Shown piece by piece: positions 43,397-50,763 of a stretch of DNA of 64,000 nt (the stretch's first letter is position 1; every line of letters begins with the position of its first letter). The translations under genes were made by a program, and so were the position numbers. This DNA is from Maribacter forsetii DSM 18668 (GTDB lineage: Bacteria; Bacteroidota; Bacteroidia; Flavobacteriales; Flavobacteriaceae), in NCBI RefSeq assembly GCF_000744105.1, contig NZ_JQLH01000001.1, forward strand, positions 1,302,001 to 1,366,000. Direction: 5' to 3'. The notes under the pieces were generated by a model that saw nothing but the letters and a program-made list of their open reading frames with translations, made no database searches and had not been told where the DNA came from.

Positions 43397-43414
43397 ACCT
43401 TATAAAGGTAAAAA

Positions 43415-43594
43415 CTAAACTGCTTTCTTGTAGCTTGTAGTAAGTAAATCTAAAGGATAGATTACAGATGTTGGTTGTTTAGCTGATTTTTGAGCTGTTG
43501 TTTTCGCTTTTTGAGAAACACTGATCAAACTAACTGCTACCAACGCAATGTTAATACCTACTAATACTAAAAAAATTGTAAGAAATGTCATCAT
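43415..43594 (-). CDS. Single-span membrane microprotein, 59 aa
   Basis: Short ORF with ATG 43594 and TAG at 43415-43417. The product starts MMTFLTIFLVLVGINIALVAV, one membrane helix, then a basic Gln/Lys/Thr tail (QKAKTTAQKSAKQP) and ends SYKKAV. A TAnnTTTG box (minus strand, 43632-43625) lies 31 bp upstream and crcB follows 18 bp downstream. Its N-terminal helix resembles that of the 28-aa ORF at 59325-59411 (FLT-FLVL pattern). It accounts for most of the 316-bp gap between annotated neighbours. Function unknown. Confidence 0.6.
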   Translation of the reverse strand: MMTFLTIFLVLVGINIALVAVSLISVSQKAKTTAQKSAKQPTSVIYPLDLLTTSYKKAV

Positions 43595-43624
43595 AATTTA
43601 TTACACCTTTATAGATGAATAACG

Positions 43625-43632
43625 CAAAATTA
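43625..43632 (-). promoter_or_regulatory. Candidate -7 box for microprotein-crcB
   Basis: Minus-strand TAATTTTG, giving a leader of about 24 nt before ATG 43594. No clear -33 element. Confidence 0.5.
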
Positions 43633-43712
43633 CGGTATTTGGTATATATAACGTCGATTATCATCGTTTTGTTGTGAAAACGTTAATTTTTGTGGTGTAG
43701 GAAAAAAATTAA

Positions 43713-43901
43713 CTATTCTTTTAGGAAAAGCTTTATGAATAGCAGTAGAATTATGAATAGTGTAAAGAAAACACCAATCCATTTTACGCCTTTGAAGTTT
43801 TTTTTGTGTAATTCAAGGTCTTTTCTGTAGGAAATAATAATTATGATGGCGAAAACCACTGCAAAAGCGATTGCAAAAATGATTTGTCCGGTGCTAAACA
43901 T
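43713..43901 (-). CDS. Small two-span membrane protein, 62 aa
   Basis: Two hydrophobic helices (IIFAIAFAVVFAIIIII and WIGVFFTLFIILLLFI) joined by a basic loop YRKDLELHKKNFKGVK. No known domain. A -7 box on its own strand at 43925-43918 supports expression. It is divergent from the MazG-like gene. Confidence 0.7.
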   Translation of the reverse strand: MFSTGQIIFAIAFAVVFAIIIIISYRKDLELHKKNFKGVKWIGVFFTLFIILLLFIKLFLKE

Positions 43902-43917
43902 ATTTTATATTTTTACG

Positions 43918-43925
43918 CAAAGCTA
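43918..43925 (-). promoter_or_regulatory. Candidate -7 box for the 62-aa membrane protein
   Basis: Minus-strand TAGCTTTG fits TAnnTTTG, 17-24 bp before the ATG at 43901. Confidence 0.5.
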
Positions 43926-43946
43926 ACTGAAAACAGTATAATAAAG

Positions 43947-44333
43947 ATGAAAAATAAAATCAAAGCAGTAGAAGAATTTCATAATTCTTTTGGTCTGGGT
44001 GTTTCAGAAGATATGATTGCGGATTTAGGAGAAGCAAAGAACACCTTGCGTTTTAATTTAATGGACGAGGAAAATAATGAATATTTAGAAGCAGCTCAGA
44101 ATAACGACCTCGTTGAAGTTGCTGATGCATTGGGTGATATGCTATACATATTATGTGGTACTATATTAGAACACGGTATGCAGTATAAGATTGAAGAAGT
44201 ATTCAATGAGATACAAAGAAGTAATATGAGTAAGCTAGGTGAAGATGGCAAACCTATTTACCGTGAAGATGGAAAAGTGCTTAAGGGACCTAATTATTCT
44301 AAGCCCAATATTGGTGCTATTTTAGATAAATAA
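43947..44333 (+). CDS. MazG/PRA-PH-like nucleotide pyrophosphohydrolase
   Basis: A 128-aa all-helical protein; start moved to ATG 43947 (MKNKIKAVEEFHNSFG), since the upstream codons overlap the divergent promoter. The acidic EENNEYLEAAQNNDLVEVADALGDMLYILCGT carries the EExxE...ExxD magnesium-binding pattern of the MazG/phosphoribosyl-ATP pyrophosphohydrolase superfamily (motif shown from residues about 42 to 73). It probably hydrolyses an NTP to NMP and PPi, perhaps for house-cleaning. It is not in a histidine operon. A terminator follows. Confidence 0.83.
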   Translation: MKNKIKAVEEFHNSFGLGVSEDMIADLGEAKNTLRFNLMDEENNEYLEAAQNNDLVEVADALGDMLYILCGTILEHGMQYKIEEVFNEIQRSNMSKLGEDGKPIYREDGKVLKGPNYSKPNIGAILDK

Positions 44334-44360
44334 AAAAAGGGGCGATTCGCCCCTTTTTTT
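44332..44360. terminator. Bidirectional terminator between MazG-like gene and ilvE
   Basis: Seven A plus GGGGCG pair with CGCCCC plus seven T around an ATT loop: a near-perfect palindrome between convergent genes. Confidence 0.92.
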
Positions 44361-44364
44361 ATTG

Positions 44365-45435
44365 TTATGATTTTACTTTATAGCGCCATCCGAATATATC
44401 TTCAGATTTGTTGTATTGTATGTCTGTTATGATTTTCTTTAATTGTTGACCAAAACTATTTTCCAACTCTGGTAAATCATAATCGGTATCTCTGTAACCA
44501 AAACCTGCAATGGGTGAAATAACCGCTGCAGTACCTGCACCGAACATTTCTTTTAATGACCCGTCTTTTGCGGCTTCAACAACTTCTTTTACCGTTATCT
44601 TTCTAACCTCGGTCTTAATACCTTGATCTTTAGCAATGTCTAAAATACTTTTTCTGGTAATACCATCAAGTATACGATCACTGGTAGGTCCTGTTAATAA
44701 GGTGTCATTTATTCTAATGAATATATTCATGGCACCAGCTTCTTCAATAAATTCATGGTTGGTGTCATCTGTCCAGATTACTTGGTTATATCCTTTTTCA
44801 ACAGCAAGTTGCGTTGGGTAGAATTGACCTGCATAGTTACCGCCAGCTTTAGCATAACCTACGCCACCATTTGCCGATCTAGAATATTTTTCTTCTATAA
44901 GTACTTTTACCTTACCGGAGAAATAAGATCCAGATGGTGCGCAAGCGATTATGAAGGTATATTCGTTTGCAGGCGATGCATGAAATCCGTTACCAGAAGC
45001 AAACATAAACGGTCTTATATATAAAGAACTACCATCTTTAGTTGGTATGAAATCTTTGTCTAGATTTAGAAGTGTGGTCAAGCCTTCCATAAAAAAATCT
45101 TCTGGAATTTCTGGAATACACATTCTTTTGGCAGAAATGTTAAAACGTTTATGGTTTTCTAATGGTCTAAATAGGTAGACATCATCATTTTTATCTTTAT
45201 AAGCTTTCATACCTTCAAAAATAGATTGTCCGTAATGAAAAATCTTTGAAGAAGGGTCTAACGTAATAGGTTGGTATGGTGTTATTTTAGGAGTTTCCCA
45301 CGCACCATTCTTATAAGTACAGACTAACATATGGTCTGTGAATACTGAGCCAAAAGCAAGATTGTCAAAATCTACTTGGTCAATTTTTGAAGTTTTTACC
45401 TTTTCTACTATGATATCTTTCGTTGCAATACTCAT
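44365..45435 (-). CDS. ilvE: Branched-chain amino acid aminotransferase
   Basis: A 356-aa fold-type IV PLP enzyme that interconverts Leu/Ile/Val with their 2-oxo acids. Its length and motifs match the eukaryote-like BCAT branch: HYGQSIFEGMKAYK, LFRPLENHKRFN, LYIRPFMFA, the PLP lysine K196 in YAKAGGNYAGQF, HEFIEEAGAMNIF and TRKSILDIAKDQG. It stands alone between a bidirectional terminator and a divergent gene. Confidence 0.95.
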   Translation of the reverse strand: MSIATKDIIVEKVKTSKIDQVDFDNLAFGSVFTDHMLVCTYKNGAWETPKITPYQPITLDPSSKIFHYGQSIFEGMKAYKDKNDDVYLFRPLENHKRFNISAKRMCIPEIPEDFFMEGLTTLLNLDKDFIPTKDGSSLYIRPFMFASGNGFHASPANEYTFIIACAPSGSYFSGKVKVLIEEKYSRSANGGVGYAKAGGNYAGQFYPTQLAVEKGYNQVIWTDDTNHEFIEEAGAMNIFIRINDTLLTGPTSDRILDGITRKSILDIAKDQGIKTEVRKITVKEVVEAAKDGSLKEMFGAGTAAVISPIAGFGYRDTDYDLPELENSFGQQLKKIITDIQYNKSEDIFGWRYKVKS

Positions 45436-45543
45436 GAAATACGTAACTTTAGTTGATTAAAATTAAACAAATATCCCTACTAGCACTTCTTTTTTAGTTT
45501 TAAATTGATGAGTTTTGCAGGTATATCAACATTTTTAGGATTT

Positions 45544-46023
45544 ATGAAAGGATTTAACATATTACTTGTCTTTTTGTTTGGGTTTTTTACATGCCTTGCC
45601 CAGAAAGATGCTGAAAAAAATGCATCAGAGTTTTACGGCGAAGAGTTTAAAATCACATCATTGAGTGACAAAAATGAAGTAATGGCACAATTTGCTTCGT
45701 TACCAGTAGCAGATTCTTTGAATATTCAATTCAAGACTAAAGTAAAAGAAGTTTGTAAGGTAAAAGGATGTTGGATGATTGTTGAATTGCCAGAAGGTGA
45801 GCAAGCAATGGTAAGATTTAAAGATTACGGATTTTTTATGCCGGCAGATATTCTTGAAAAAGAAGTTGTTTTGAACGGATTGGCATTTGTAGAAGAAATG
45901 AGTGTTGATGATCAAAGACATTATGCAAAGGATGGTGGTAAAACTTCAGAAGAAATTGCAAAAATAACAGCTCCTAAAAGAACGTATAGTTTTGAGGCAA
46001 CGGGAGTAATAGTTCCTAATTAA
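45544..46023 (+). CDS. DUF4920-type exported protein
   Basis: A 159-aa protein. ATG 45544 was chosen because it begins a clean signal peptide (MKGFNILLVFLFGFFTCLAQ); an ATG at 45508 is possible. The body has KVKEVCKVKGCWMIVEL, VRFKDYGFFMPADI, LNGLAFVEEMSVDDQRHYA and the end SFEATGVIVPN, as in DUF4920 proteins, with a Cys pair (C-x4-GC). Function unknown. mnmD starts at the base after its stop codon. Confidence 0.85.
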   Translation: MKGFNILLVFLFGFFTCLAQKDAEKNASEFYGEEFKITSLSDKNEVMAQFASLPVADSLNIQFKTKVKEVCKVKGCWMIVELPEGEQAMVRFKDYGFFMPADILEKEVVLNGLAFVEEMSVDDQRHYAKDGGKTSEEIAKITAPKRTYSFEATGVIVPN

Positions 46024-46686
46024 TTGAAAAGAGAAATTATTACTACGGGAGATGGTTCTAAGACCATTCAAATTATGGACTGGCAAGAGCAGTACCATTC
46101 TAAGCATGGTGCTATACAAGAAGCTTACCACGTGTTCATAAAATCTGGATTGGATTTATTTAAAGATCAAGAGTTGAACATTCTTGAAATAGGTTTTGGT
46201 ACCGGTTTAAATGCTTTTATAACCTTAATTGAATGTCAAAAGCGAAATCTTCAAATTAAATATACTGGTGTAGAGGCTTACCCTGTATCGGCAGAAGAAC
46301 TTGTTCAGCTAAATTACTTAGAGGAATTAAATGCTATTTCAAGAAAAGATGATTTTGATTTAATGCACGCTTCTTCATGGGGGCAAGAGATAGAAATTAC
46401 TTCGAACTTCAAACTAACTAAGCAACAAAAGCTTTTTAAGGAAATAGAAGATATTAATACTTATGATCTCGTCTTTTTCGATGCTTTTGGTGCCCGTGTG
46501 CAACCGGAATTATGGACGGTAGAAATTTTTCAAATTATGTTTAACGCTATGAAAAGTGGTGGTACATTAGTTACTTATGCTGCAAAGGGTAGTGTTAGAC
46601 GTGCTATGTTAGAGGTCGGTTTTCTTGTTGAAAGATTGCCCGGTCCTCCAGGCAAAAGAGAAATGTTGCGAGCAAAAAAACAATAA
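46024..46686 (+). CDS. mnmD: tRNA (mnm5s2U34) methyltransferase, MnmD type
   Basis: A 220-aa SAM-dependent methyltransferase corresponding to the first domain of MnmC; the FAD domain is absent, so it would only do the last methylation of nm5s2U34 in tRNA. Motifs: YHSKHGAIQEAYHVFI, SAM-binding NILEIGFGTGLNAFIT, YTGVEAYPVSAEEL, YDLVFFDAFGARVQPELW, VTYAAKGSVRRAM and LPGPPGKREM. It starts with TTG directly after the upstream TAA, so translation is probably coupled. Confidence 0.9.
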   Translation: MKREIITTGDGSKTIQIMDWQEQYHSKHGAIQEAYHVFIKSGLDLFKDQELNILEIGFGTGLNAFITLIECQKRNLQIKYTGVEAYPVSAEELVQLNYLEELNAISRKDDFDLMHASSWGQEIEITSNFKLTKQQKLFKEIEDINTYDLVFFDAFGARVQPELWTVEIFQIMFNAMKSGGTLVTYAAKGSVRRAMLEVGFLVERLPGPPGKREMLRAKKQ

Positions 46687-46799
46687 TTTTTGGGGTATTA
46701 ATAAATCTTTAACACGTTGTACATCAATAGCTATGGCAACAATGTTAAATCGAAATTAAATAGTGTATCTAGATGTATCAAAAATAATACCTTTAGTCC

Positions 46800-47762
46800 A
46801 TGAAAGTATTGATAACAGGTGCGACAGGTTTAGTAGGTAGCGAGTTAGTATCTCAATGCCATGATATAGGTTATACCGTTAACTACCTTACTACACGAAA
46901 AAATAAAATTGTTTCAACAGATAACTATCAAGGTTATTTTTGGAACCCTACTAATGGAGAAATAGATGCAAAATGCCTAGATGGTGTTTCGGTCATTATC
47001 AATTTAGCTGGTTCAAGTATATCTAAAAGATGGACAAGTAGCTATAAAAAAGAGATAATCAATAGTAGGGTTAATACTTTGGAGCTTCTAAAGAAAACGC
47101 TGCAAGAAAATGAAAGCCATACGGTAACTTCTCTGGTTTCTGCTTCGGCGATAGGTATTTATCCAGATTCCTTAAGTAATTACTATACCGAGAATGAAGA
47201 AAAAGTTGATGATAGCTTTTTGGGAGAAGTAGTTAGTGTTTGGGAAAAGAAAATCAATGAGTTTAAAACAATAGGATTATCAGTTGCTAAAGTGCGTATC
47301 GGGTTGGTTATGTCAAAAGATGGTGGTGCGTTACCAGAAATGGCAAAACCAGTTAAGTATTATGTAGGCGCTGCTTTTGGTTCTGGTGAACAGTGGCAAT
47401 CATGGATTCATATATCAGATTTAGCTGGTATATTTTTACATATAACCAAGTATAAATTAAAAGGGACATATAATGGTGTTGCGCCAAATCCTGTAACTAA
47501 TATGAAGTTGGTAAAAGAGATTGCCAAGGCTTTAGATCAACCTTTGTTTCTACCTAATGTTCCAAAATTTGTAATGTATACCGTACTTGGTCAAATGGCA
47601 TATATCTTATTTGCCAGTCAGCGTGTAAGCAGTAAAAAAATAGAAGAAGAAGGTTTTATATTTCAATATGCCAATATTTGTCAAGCACTTAGTACTATTT
47701 ATGATACAAATGCTGCGTGTGTAGATGCTAAAAATAATACAGTGAAACAATTTGTGTCATAG
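46800..47762 (+). CDS. TIGR01777-type NAD(P)-dependent epimerase/dehydratase
   Basis: A 320-aa extended-SDR protein: Rossmann motif MKVLITGATGLVGSELV, INLAGSSISKRWTSSYKKEI, SASAIGIYP, VRIGLVMSKDGGALPEM and the C-terminal DUF1731 part (FLPNVPKFVMYTVLGQMA). The catalytic Tyr region is IGIYPDS rather than YxxxK, usual for this group. Homologues act on cell-division or lipid-related processes in other organisms but the reaction is unknown. Terminator downstream. Confidence 0.9.
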   Translation: MKVLITGATGLVGSELVSQCHDIGYTVNYLTTRKNKIVSTDNYQGYFWNPTNGEIDAKCLDGVSVIINLAGSSISKRWTSSYKKEIINSRVNTLELLKKTLQENESHTVTSLVSASAIGIYPDSLSNYYTENEEKVDDSFLGEVVSVWEKKINEFKTIGLSVAKVRIGLVMSKDGGALPEMAKPVKYYVGAAFGSGEQWQSWIHISDLAGIFLHITKYKLKGTYNGVAPNPVTNMKLVKEIAKALDQPLFLPNVPKFVMYTVLGQMAYILFASQRVSSKKIEEEGFIFQYANICQALSTIYDTNAACVDAKNNTVKQFVS

Positions 47763-47789
47763 AAACTTTTTCATTTGTCAGATATAATT

Positions 47790-47819
47790 AAATCCGCTTT
47801 TAGGCGGATTTTTTTTTAA
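47790..47819 (+). terminator. Intrinsic terminator after the SDR gene
   Basis: AAATCCGC pairs with GCGGATTT around a 6-nt loop, followed by T residues. Confidence 0.9.
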
Positions 47820-47833
47820 TCTTTTGTGACATT

Positions 47834-47865
47834 TTGACATTTTTAAAGAATTGGCAGTACTTTTG
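47834..47865 (+). promoter_or_regulatory. Promoter of grpE-dnaJ
   Basis: TTG at 47834-47836 (within TTTTGAC), 21-bp spacer, TACTTTTG at 47858-47865. Fits the flavobacterial TTG-N17-23-TAnnTTTG consensus; leader of about 30 nt. No CIRCE-like inverted repeat was seen. Confidence 0.7.
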
Positions 47866-47901
47866 CCTGCTTTTAATCAGCGAATTAAATTACAATAAGT
47901 T

Positions 47902-48459
47902 ATGAGTGATAAAGAAAACACTTTGGATGAAGAATTCTTGGATGATGCGCTATTAGATGGCGAAGAGCAAGAACAAAAGCTGGAGAGTGAAGAGGAAGGG
48001 GAAGAAAAGTCTGTAGAAGAGACACTTAATGAGGAACTGGCGAAAGAGAAAGATAAGTTTTTGAGATTGTTTGCAGAATTTGAGAATTATAAAAGACGTA
48101 CTTCTAAAGAACGTATGGAGTTGTTCAAAACTGCAGGACAAGAAGTGATAGTTTCATTATTGCCTGTATTGGATGATTTTGACAGAGCAATGAAAGAATT
48201 GGCGAAGTCAGATGACAAAGAAGCTTTTAAAGGTGTAGAGCTAATTAACGTTAAGCTTAGAGAAACACTAAAAGGTAAAGGTTTAGAAATGGTTGAGGCA
48301 AATGCAGGTGATGTATTCGATGCAGAAATACATGAAGCAATTACTCAAATACCGGCTCCTGATAAAAAGATGAAAGGTAAAATTATCGATGTCATCGAAA
48401 AAGGATTTAAGTTGGGCGACCGTATCATTAGGCATCCAAAAGTAGTAGTAGGAAATTAA
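47902..48459 (+). CDS. grpE: GrpE nucleotide exchange factor
   Basis: A 185-aa protein with an acidic N terminus, a long helix (LAKEKDKFLRLFAEFENYKRRTSKERME) and the GrpE signature VLDDFDRAMKE ... EGVEL-like FKGVELINVKLRETLKGKGL, then MKGKIIDVIEKGFKLGDRIIRHPKVVVGN. Releases ADP from DnaK. dnaJ starts 9 bp later; dnaK is not in the window. Confidence 0.95.
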   Translation: MSDKENTLDEEFLDDALLDGEEQEQKLESEEEGEEKSVEETLNEELAKEKDKFLRLFAEFENYKRRTSKERMELFKTAGQEVIVSLLPVLDDFDRAMKELAKSDDKEAFKGVELINVKLRETLKGKGLEMVEANAGDVFDAEIHEAITQIPAPDKKMKGKIIDVIEKGFKLGDRIIRHPKVVVGN

Positions 48460-48468
48460 AAGATTGGA

Positions 48469-49587
48469 ATGAAGGAAGATTATTATGAAGTATTAGGCAT
48501 CAGTAAGAATGCAACTGCTGCAGAAATAAAGAAAGCATACCGTAAAAAGGCATTGCAATATCACCCAGATAAAAATCCGGGAGATAGTTCTGCCGAAGAG
48601 AAGTTTAAAAAATCTGCTGAAGCTTATGAGATTCTTAGCGATGCAGATAAGAAAGCTCGTTATGATCAGTTTGGTCATTCTGCCTTTGAAGGCGGCGGTG
48701 GCGGCGGTTTTGGCGGCGGTATGAATATGGATGATATCTTCAGCCAGTTTGGTGATATTTTCGGCGGCGGCTTCGGCGGTGGCGGTTTTGGCGGCTTCGG
48801 CGGTGGCGGTGGTCAACGTAGGGTTAAAGGAAGCAATCTTCGTATTAGGGTTTCATTGACCTTAGAAGAGATTGCAAATGGTGTAGAGAAAAAAGTTAAG
48901 GTAAAACGAAAAGTTCAGGCAGAAGGGGTTACCTATAAAACATGTTCTACTTGTAATGGTAGAGGGCAGGTGACAAAAATTCAGAACACTATACTTGGTA
49001 GGATGCAAACAGCAGCTGTTTGTAGTACTTGTGGTGGTAGTGGTCAAATTTTAGATGGTAAACCTGGTGATGCGGATGCACAAGGACTTAAAGTTGCAGA
49101 AGAGACCGTTTCTATAAATATACCGGCAGGTGTAGAGGAAGGTATGCAGTTGAAAGTGCCTAATAAAGGTAATGATGCTCCAGGAAACGGAGTTCCAGGA
49201 GATTTATTGGTTGCCATAGAAACTCAAGAACATAGTACCTTAAAAAGAGAAGGTGATAACTTACACTACGATCTTTATGTAAGTATTTCTGAAGCTGTTT
49301 TAGGTACGTCAAAAGAAATAGATGCCGTAGGTGGTAAAGTTCGTATTAAGCTAGAAGCTGGTATTCAATCTGGTAAAATATTAAGACTTAGAGGTAAGGG
49401 TATTACAAGTTTAAATGGTTATGGTGCTGGTGATATATTGGTACACGTAAATGTTTGGACACCTAAAGAATTGAATAAAGAACAACGAGAGTTCTTTGAG
49501 AAAATGCAGGGCAATGATAATTTTGAGCCTAGACCGGAGAAATCTGATAAGTCATTTTTTGAAAAAGTTAAAGATATGTTCTCTTAA
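48469..49587 (+). CDS. dnaJ: Chaperone DnaJ with reduced zinc-binding region
   Basis: A 372-aa type I Hsp40: J domain with HPD in LQYHPDKNPG, a Gly/Phe-rich linker (about residues 72-118) whose codons make the local DNA unusually G-rich, a zinc region, and the C-terminal peptide-binding domains (LKVPNKGNDAPG, GKVRIKLEAGIQSGK). Only two CxxCxGxG motifs are present (CSTCNGRG near 159, CSTCGGSG near 184) where E. coli DnaJ has four; the intervening TILGRMQTAAV replaces the middle pair. One zinc site at most should form. Co-transcribed with grpE. Confidence 0.95.
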   Translation: MKEDYYEVLGISKNATAAEIKKAYRKKALQYHPDKNPGDSSAEEKFKKSAEAYEILSDADKKARYDQFGHSAFEGGGGGGFGGGMNMDDIFSQFGDIFGGGFGGGGFGGFGGGGGQRRVKGSNLRIRVSLTLEEIANGVEKKVKVKRKVQAEGVTYKTCSTCNGRGQVTKIQNTILGRMQTAAVCSTCGGSGQILDGKPGDADAQGLKVAEETVSINIPAGVEEGMQLKVPNKGNDAPGNGVPGDLLVAIETQEHSTLKREGDNLHYDLYVSISEAVLGTSKEIDAVGGKVRIKLEAGIQSGKILRLRGKGITSLNGYGAGDILVHVNVWTPKELNKEQREFFEKMQGNDNFEPRPEKSDKSFFEKVKDMFS

Positions 49588-49619
49588 ATTCTATTTAATT
49601 AGTTTTTAAATAAAAAACG

Positions 49620-49704
49620 TATATTTGAGATAATATTGGGCAACCAATATTAATTTTCTTTTTCATAGCAATTTTTTTCCCATCCTTGATTTATTAAGGG
49701 TGGG
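49620..49704 (+). ncRNA. Candidate small RNA or leader with two hairpins
   Basis: In the 237-bp gap after dnaJ, a TAnnTTTG box (TATATTTG, 49620-49627) is followed by a perfect 8-bp hairpin (AATATTGG/CCAATATT, 49632-49651) and a terminator hairpin ending at 49704. A transcript of about 70 nt is possible. No protein frame of note. It could instead be the dnaJ 3' region. Confidence 0.35.
49679..49704 (+). terminator. Intrinsic terminator downstream of dnaJ
   Basis: CCCATCCTT pairs with AAGGGTGGG (one G-U pair) around an 8-nt loop, followed by TTTTGCTTTTT. Confidence 0.75.
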
Positions 49705-49802
49705 TTTTGCTTTTTATAACATATTTGATTAATCAAATAGTTCTTTTAATGTGTTGTTTTATAAAGGATTCATAAAGAGTGTAGCTAGTCCAAACATTTC
49801 AA

Positions 49803-49810
49803 TATCTTTG
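49803..49810 (+). promoter_or_regulatory. -7 box of the ABC exporter/MscS/response regulator run
   Basis: TATCTTTG fits TAnnTTTG, 15 bp before the ATG of the first gene; -33 match weak. Confidence 0.5.
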
Positions 49811-49824
49811 TAGAAATTGAGTAC

Positions 49825-50763
49825 ATGAGTCACATTTTGGTTGCTAGTGATGTCACCAAACAGTTTGGAAGCCATACGGCATTGAAGAACGTTTCCCTTG
49901 AAATTCCCAAGAATAGTATTTACGGGTTACTAGGGCCTAACGGGGCCGGTAAAACCACCTTGATACGTATTATAAATCAAATCACTTTTCCAGATAAAGG
50001 TGCTGTCTATTTTGATGGTGAGTTACTGAAGTCTGAGCATATTGCACAAATTGGTTATTTACCAGAAGAGCGCGGTCTGTATAAAAGCATGAAAGTTGGC
50101 GAACAGGCACTTTACCTAGCACAGCTAAAAGGTTTGTCCAAAGCTGAAGCAAAGAAGAGATTGAAGTATTGGTTTGAAAGATTGGAGATTGGCGATTGGT
50201 GGAACAAGAAAATACAAGAGCTTTCTAAAGGTATGGCACAGAAAATACAATTTGTGGTTACCGTGCTTCACGAACCAAAACTGTTGATTTTTGATGAACC
50301 TTTTAGTGGTTTTGATCCTATAAACGCTAACATTATCAAAGAACAGATTTTAAGTCTAAAGGAAAATGGTACTTCCATAATTTTTTCGACACATAGAATG
50401 GAGTCCGTTGAGGAACTGTGCGAGTATATAGCATTGATTCATAAATCTGAAAAAATATTGGATGGTAAATTATCCGATATTAAAAAAGCTTACAAGAATA
50501 ATATTTTTGAAATTGGTTTAGAAACCAGCAATCAAGAAGCGCTGCTACTTGAAATGAAAGATAAGTTTCAGATTATTACCCAAGATTATGATAGTATTGA
50601 AAACCAGTTGAACCTTAGGGTGCAACTACCCTCTAATCAATCGGGTGAAATTTTGTCCTTTCTTGGCTCTAGGGCAAACGTAAACGGATTTATCGAGACC
50701 ATACCGTCTGCAAATGATATTTTTATCAAGACCATTCAAAATAAAAATATCGACAATGAATAA
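49825..50763 (+). CDS. ABC transporter ATP-binding protein (NatA-like)
   Basis: A 312-aa ATPase: Walker A GLLGPNGAGKTTLIRI, Q-loop region YLPEERGLYKSM, signature LSKGMAQKIQ, Walker B LLIFDEPFSGFDP and H-loop IIFSTHRMESVEEL. The PEERGLY stretch and C-terminal extension of about 90 residues are typical of NatA/DUF4162-type exporters. Pairs with the permease encoded next, whose ATG overlaps its stop by 8 nt. Substrate unknown. Confidence 0.93.
   Translation: MSHILVASDVTKQFGSHTALKNVSLEIPKNSIYGLLGPNGAGKTTLIRIINQITFPDKGAVYFDGELLKSEHIAQIGYLPEERGLYKSMKVGEQALYLAQLKGLSKAEAKKRLKYWFERLEIGDWWNKKIQELSKGMAQKIQFVVTVLHEPKLLIFDEPFSGFDPINANIIKEQILSLKENGTSIIFSTHRMESVEELCEYIALIHKSEKILDGKLSDIKKAYKNNIFEIGLETSNQEALLLEMKDKFQIITQDYDSIENQLNLRVQLPSNQSGEILSFLGSRANVNGFIETIPSANDIFIKTIQNKNIDNE

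Noticed and set aside
44332..44360. GC-rich palindrome as a REP-type repeat
   Set aside because: Flanking A and T tracts and place between convergent genes mark it as a plain bidirectional terminator.
48493..48816. Minus-strand frame of 107 aa opposite dnaJ
   Set aside because: It is the shadow of the Gly/Phe-rich codons of dnaJ (Ala/Thr repeats only) and has no protein-like pattern.
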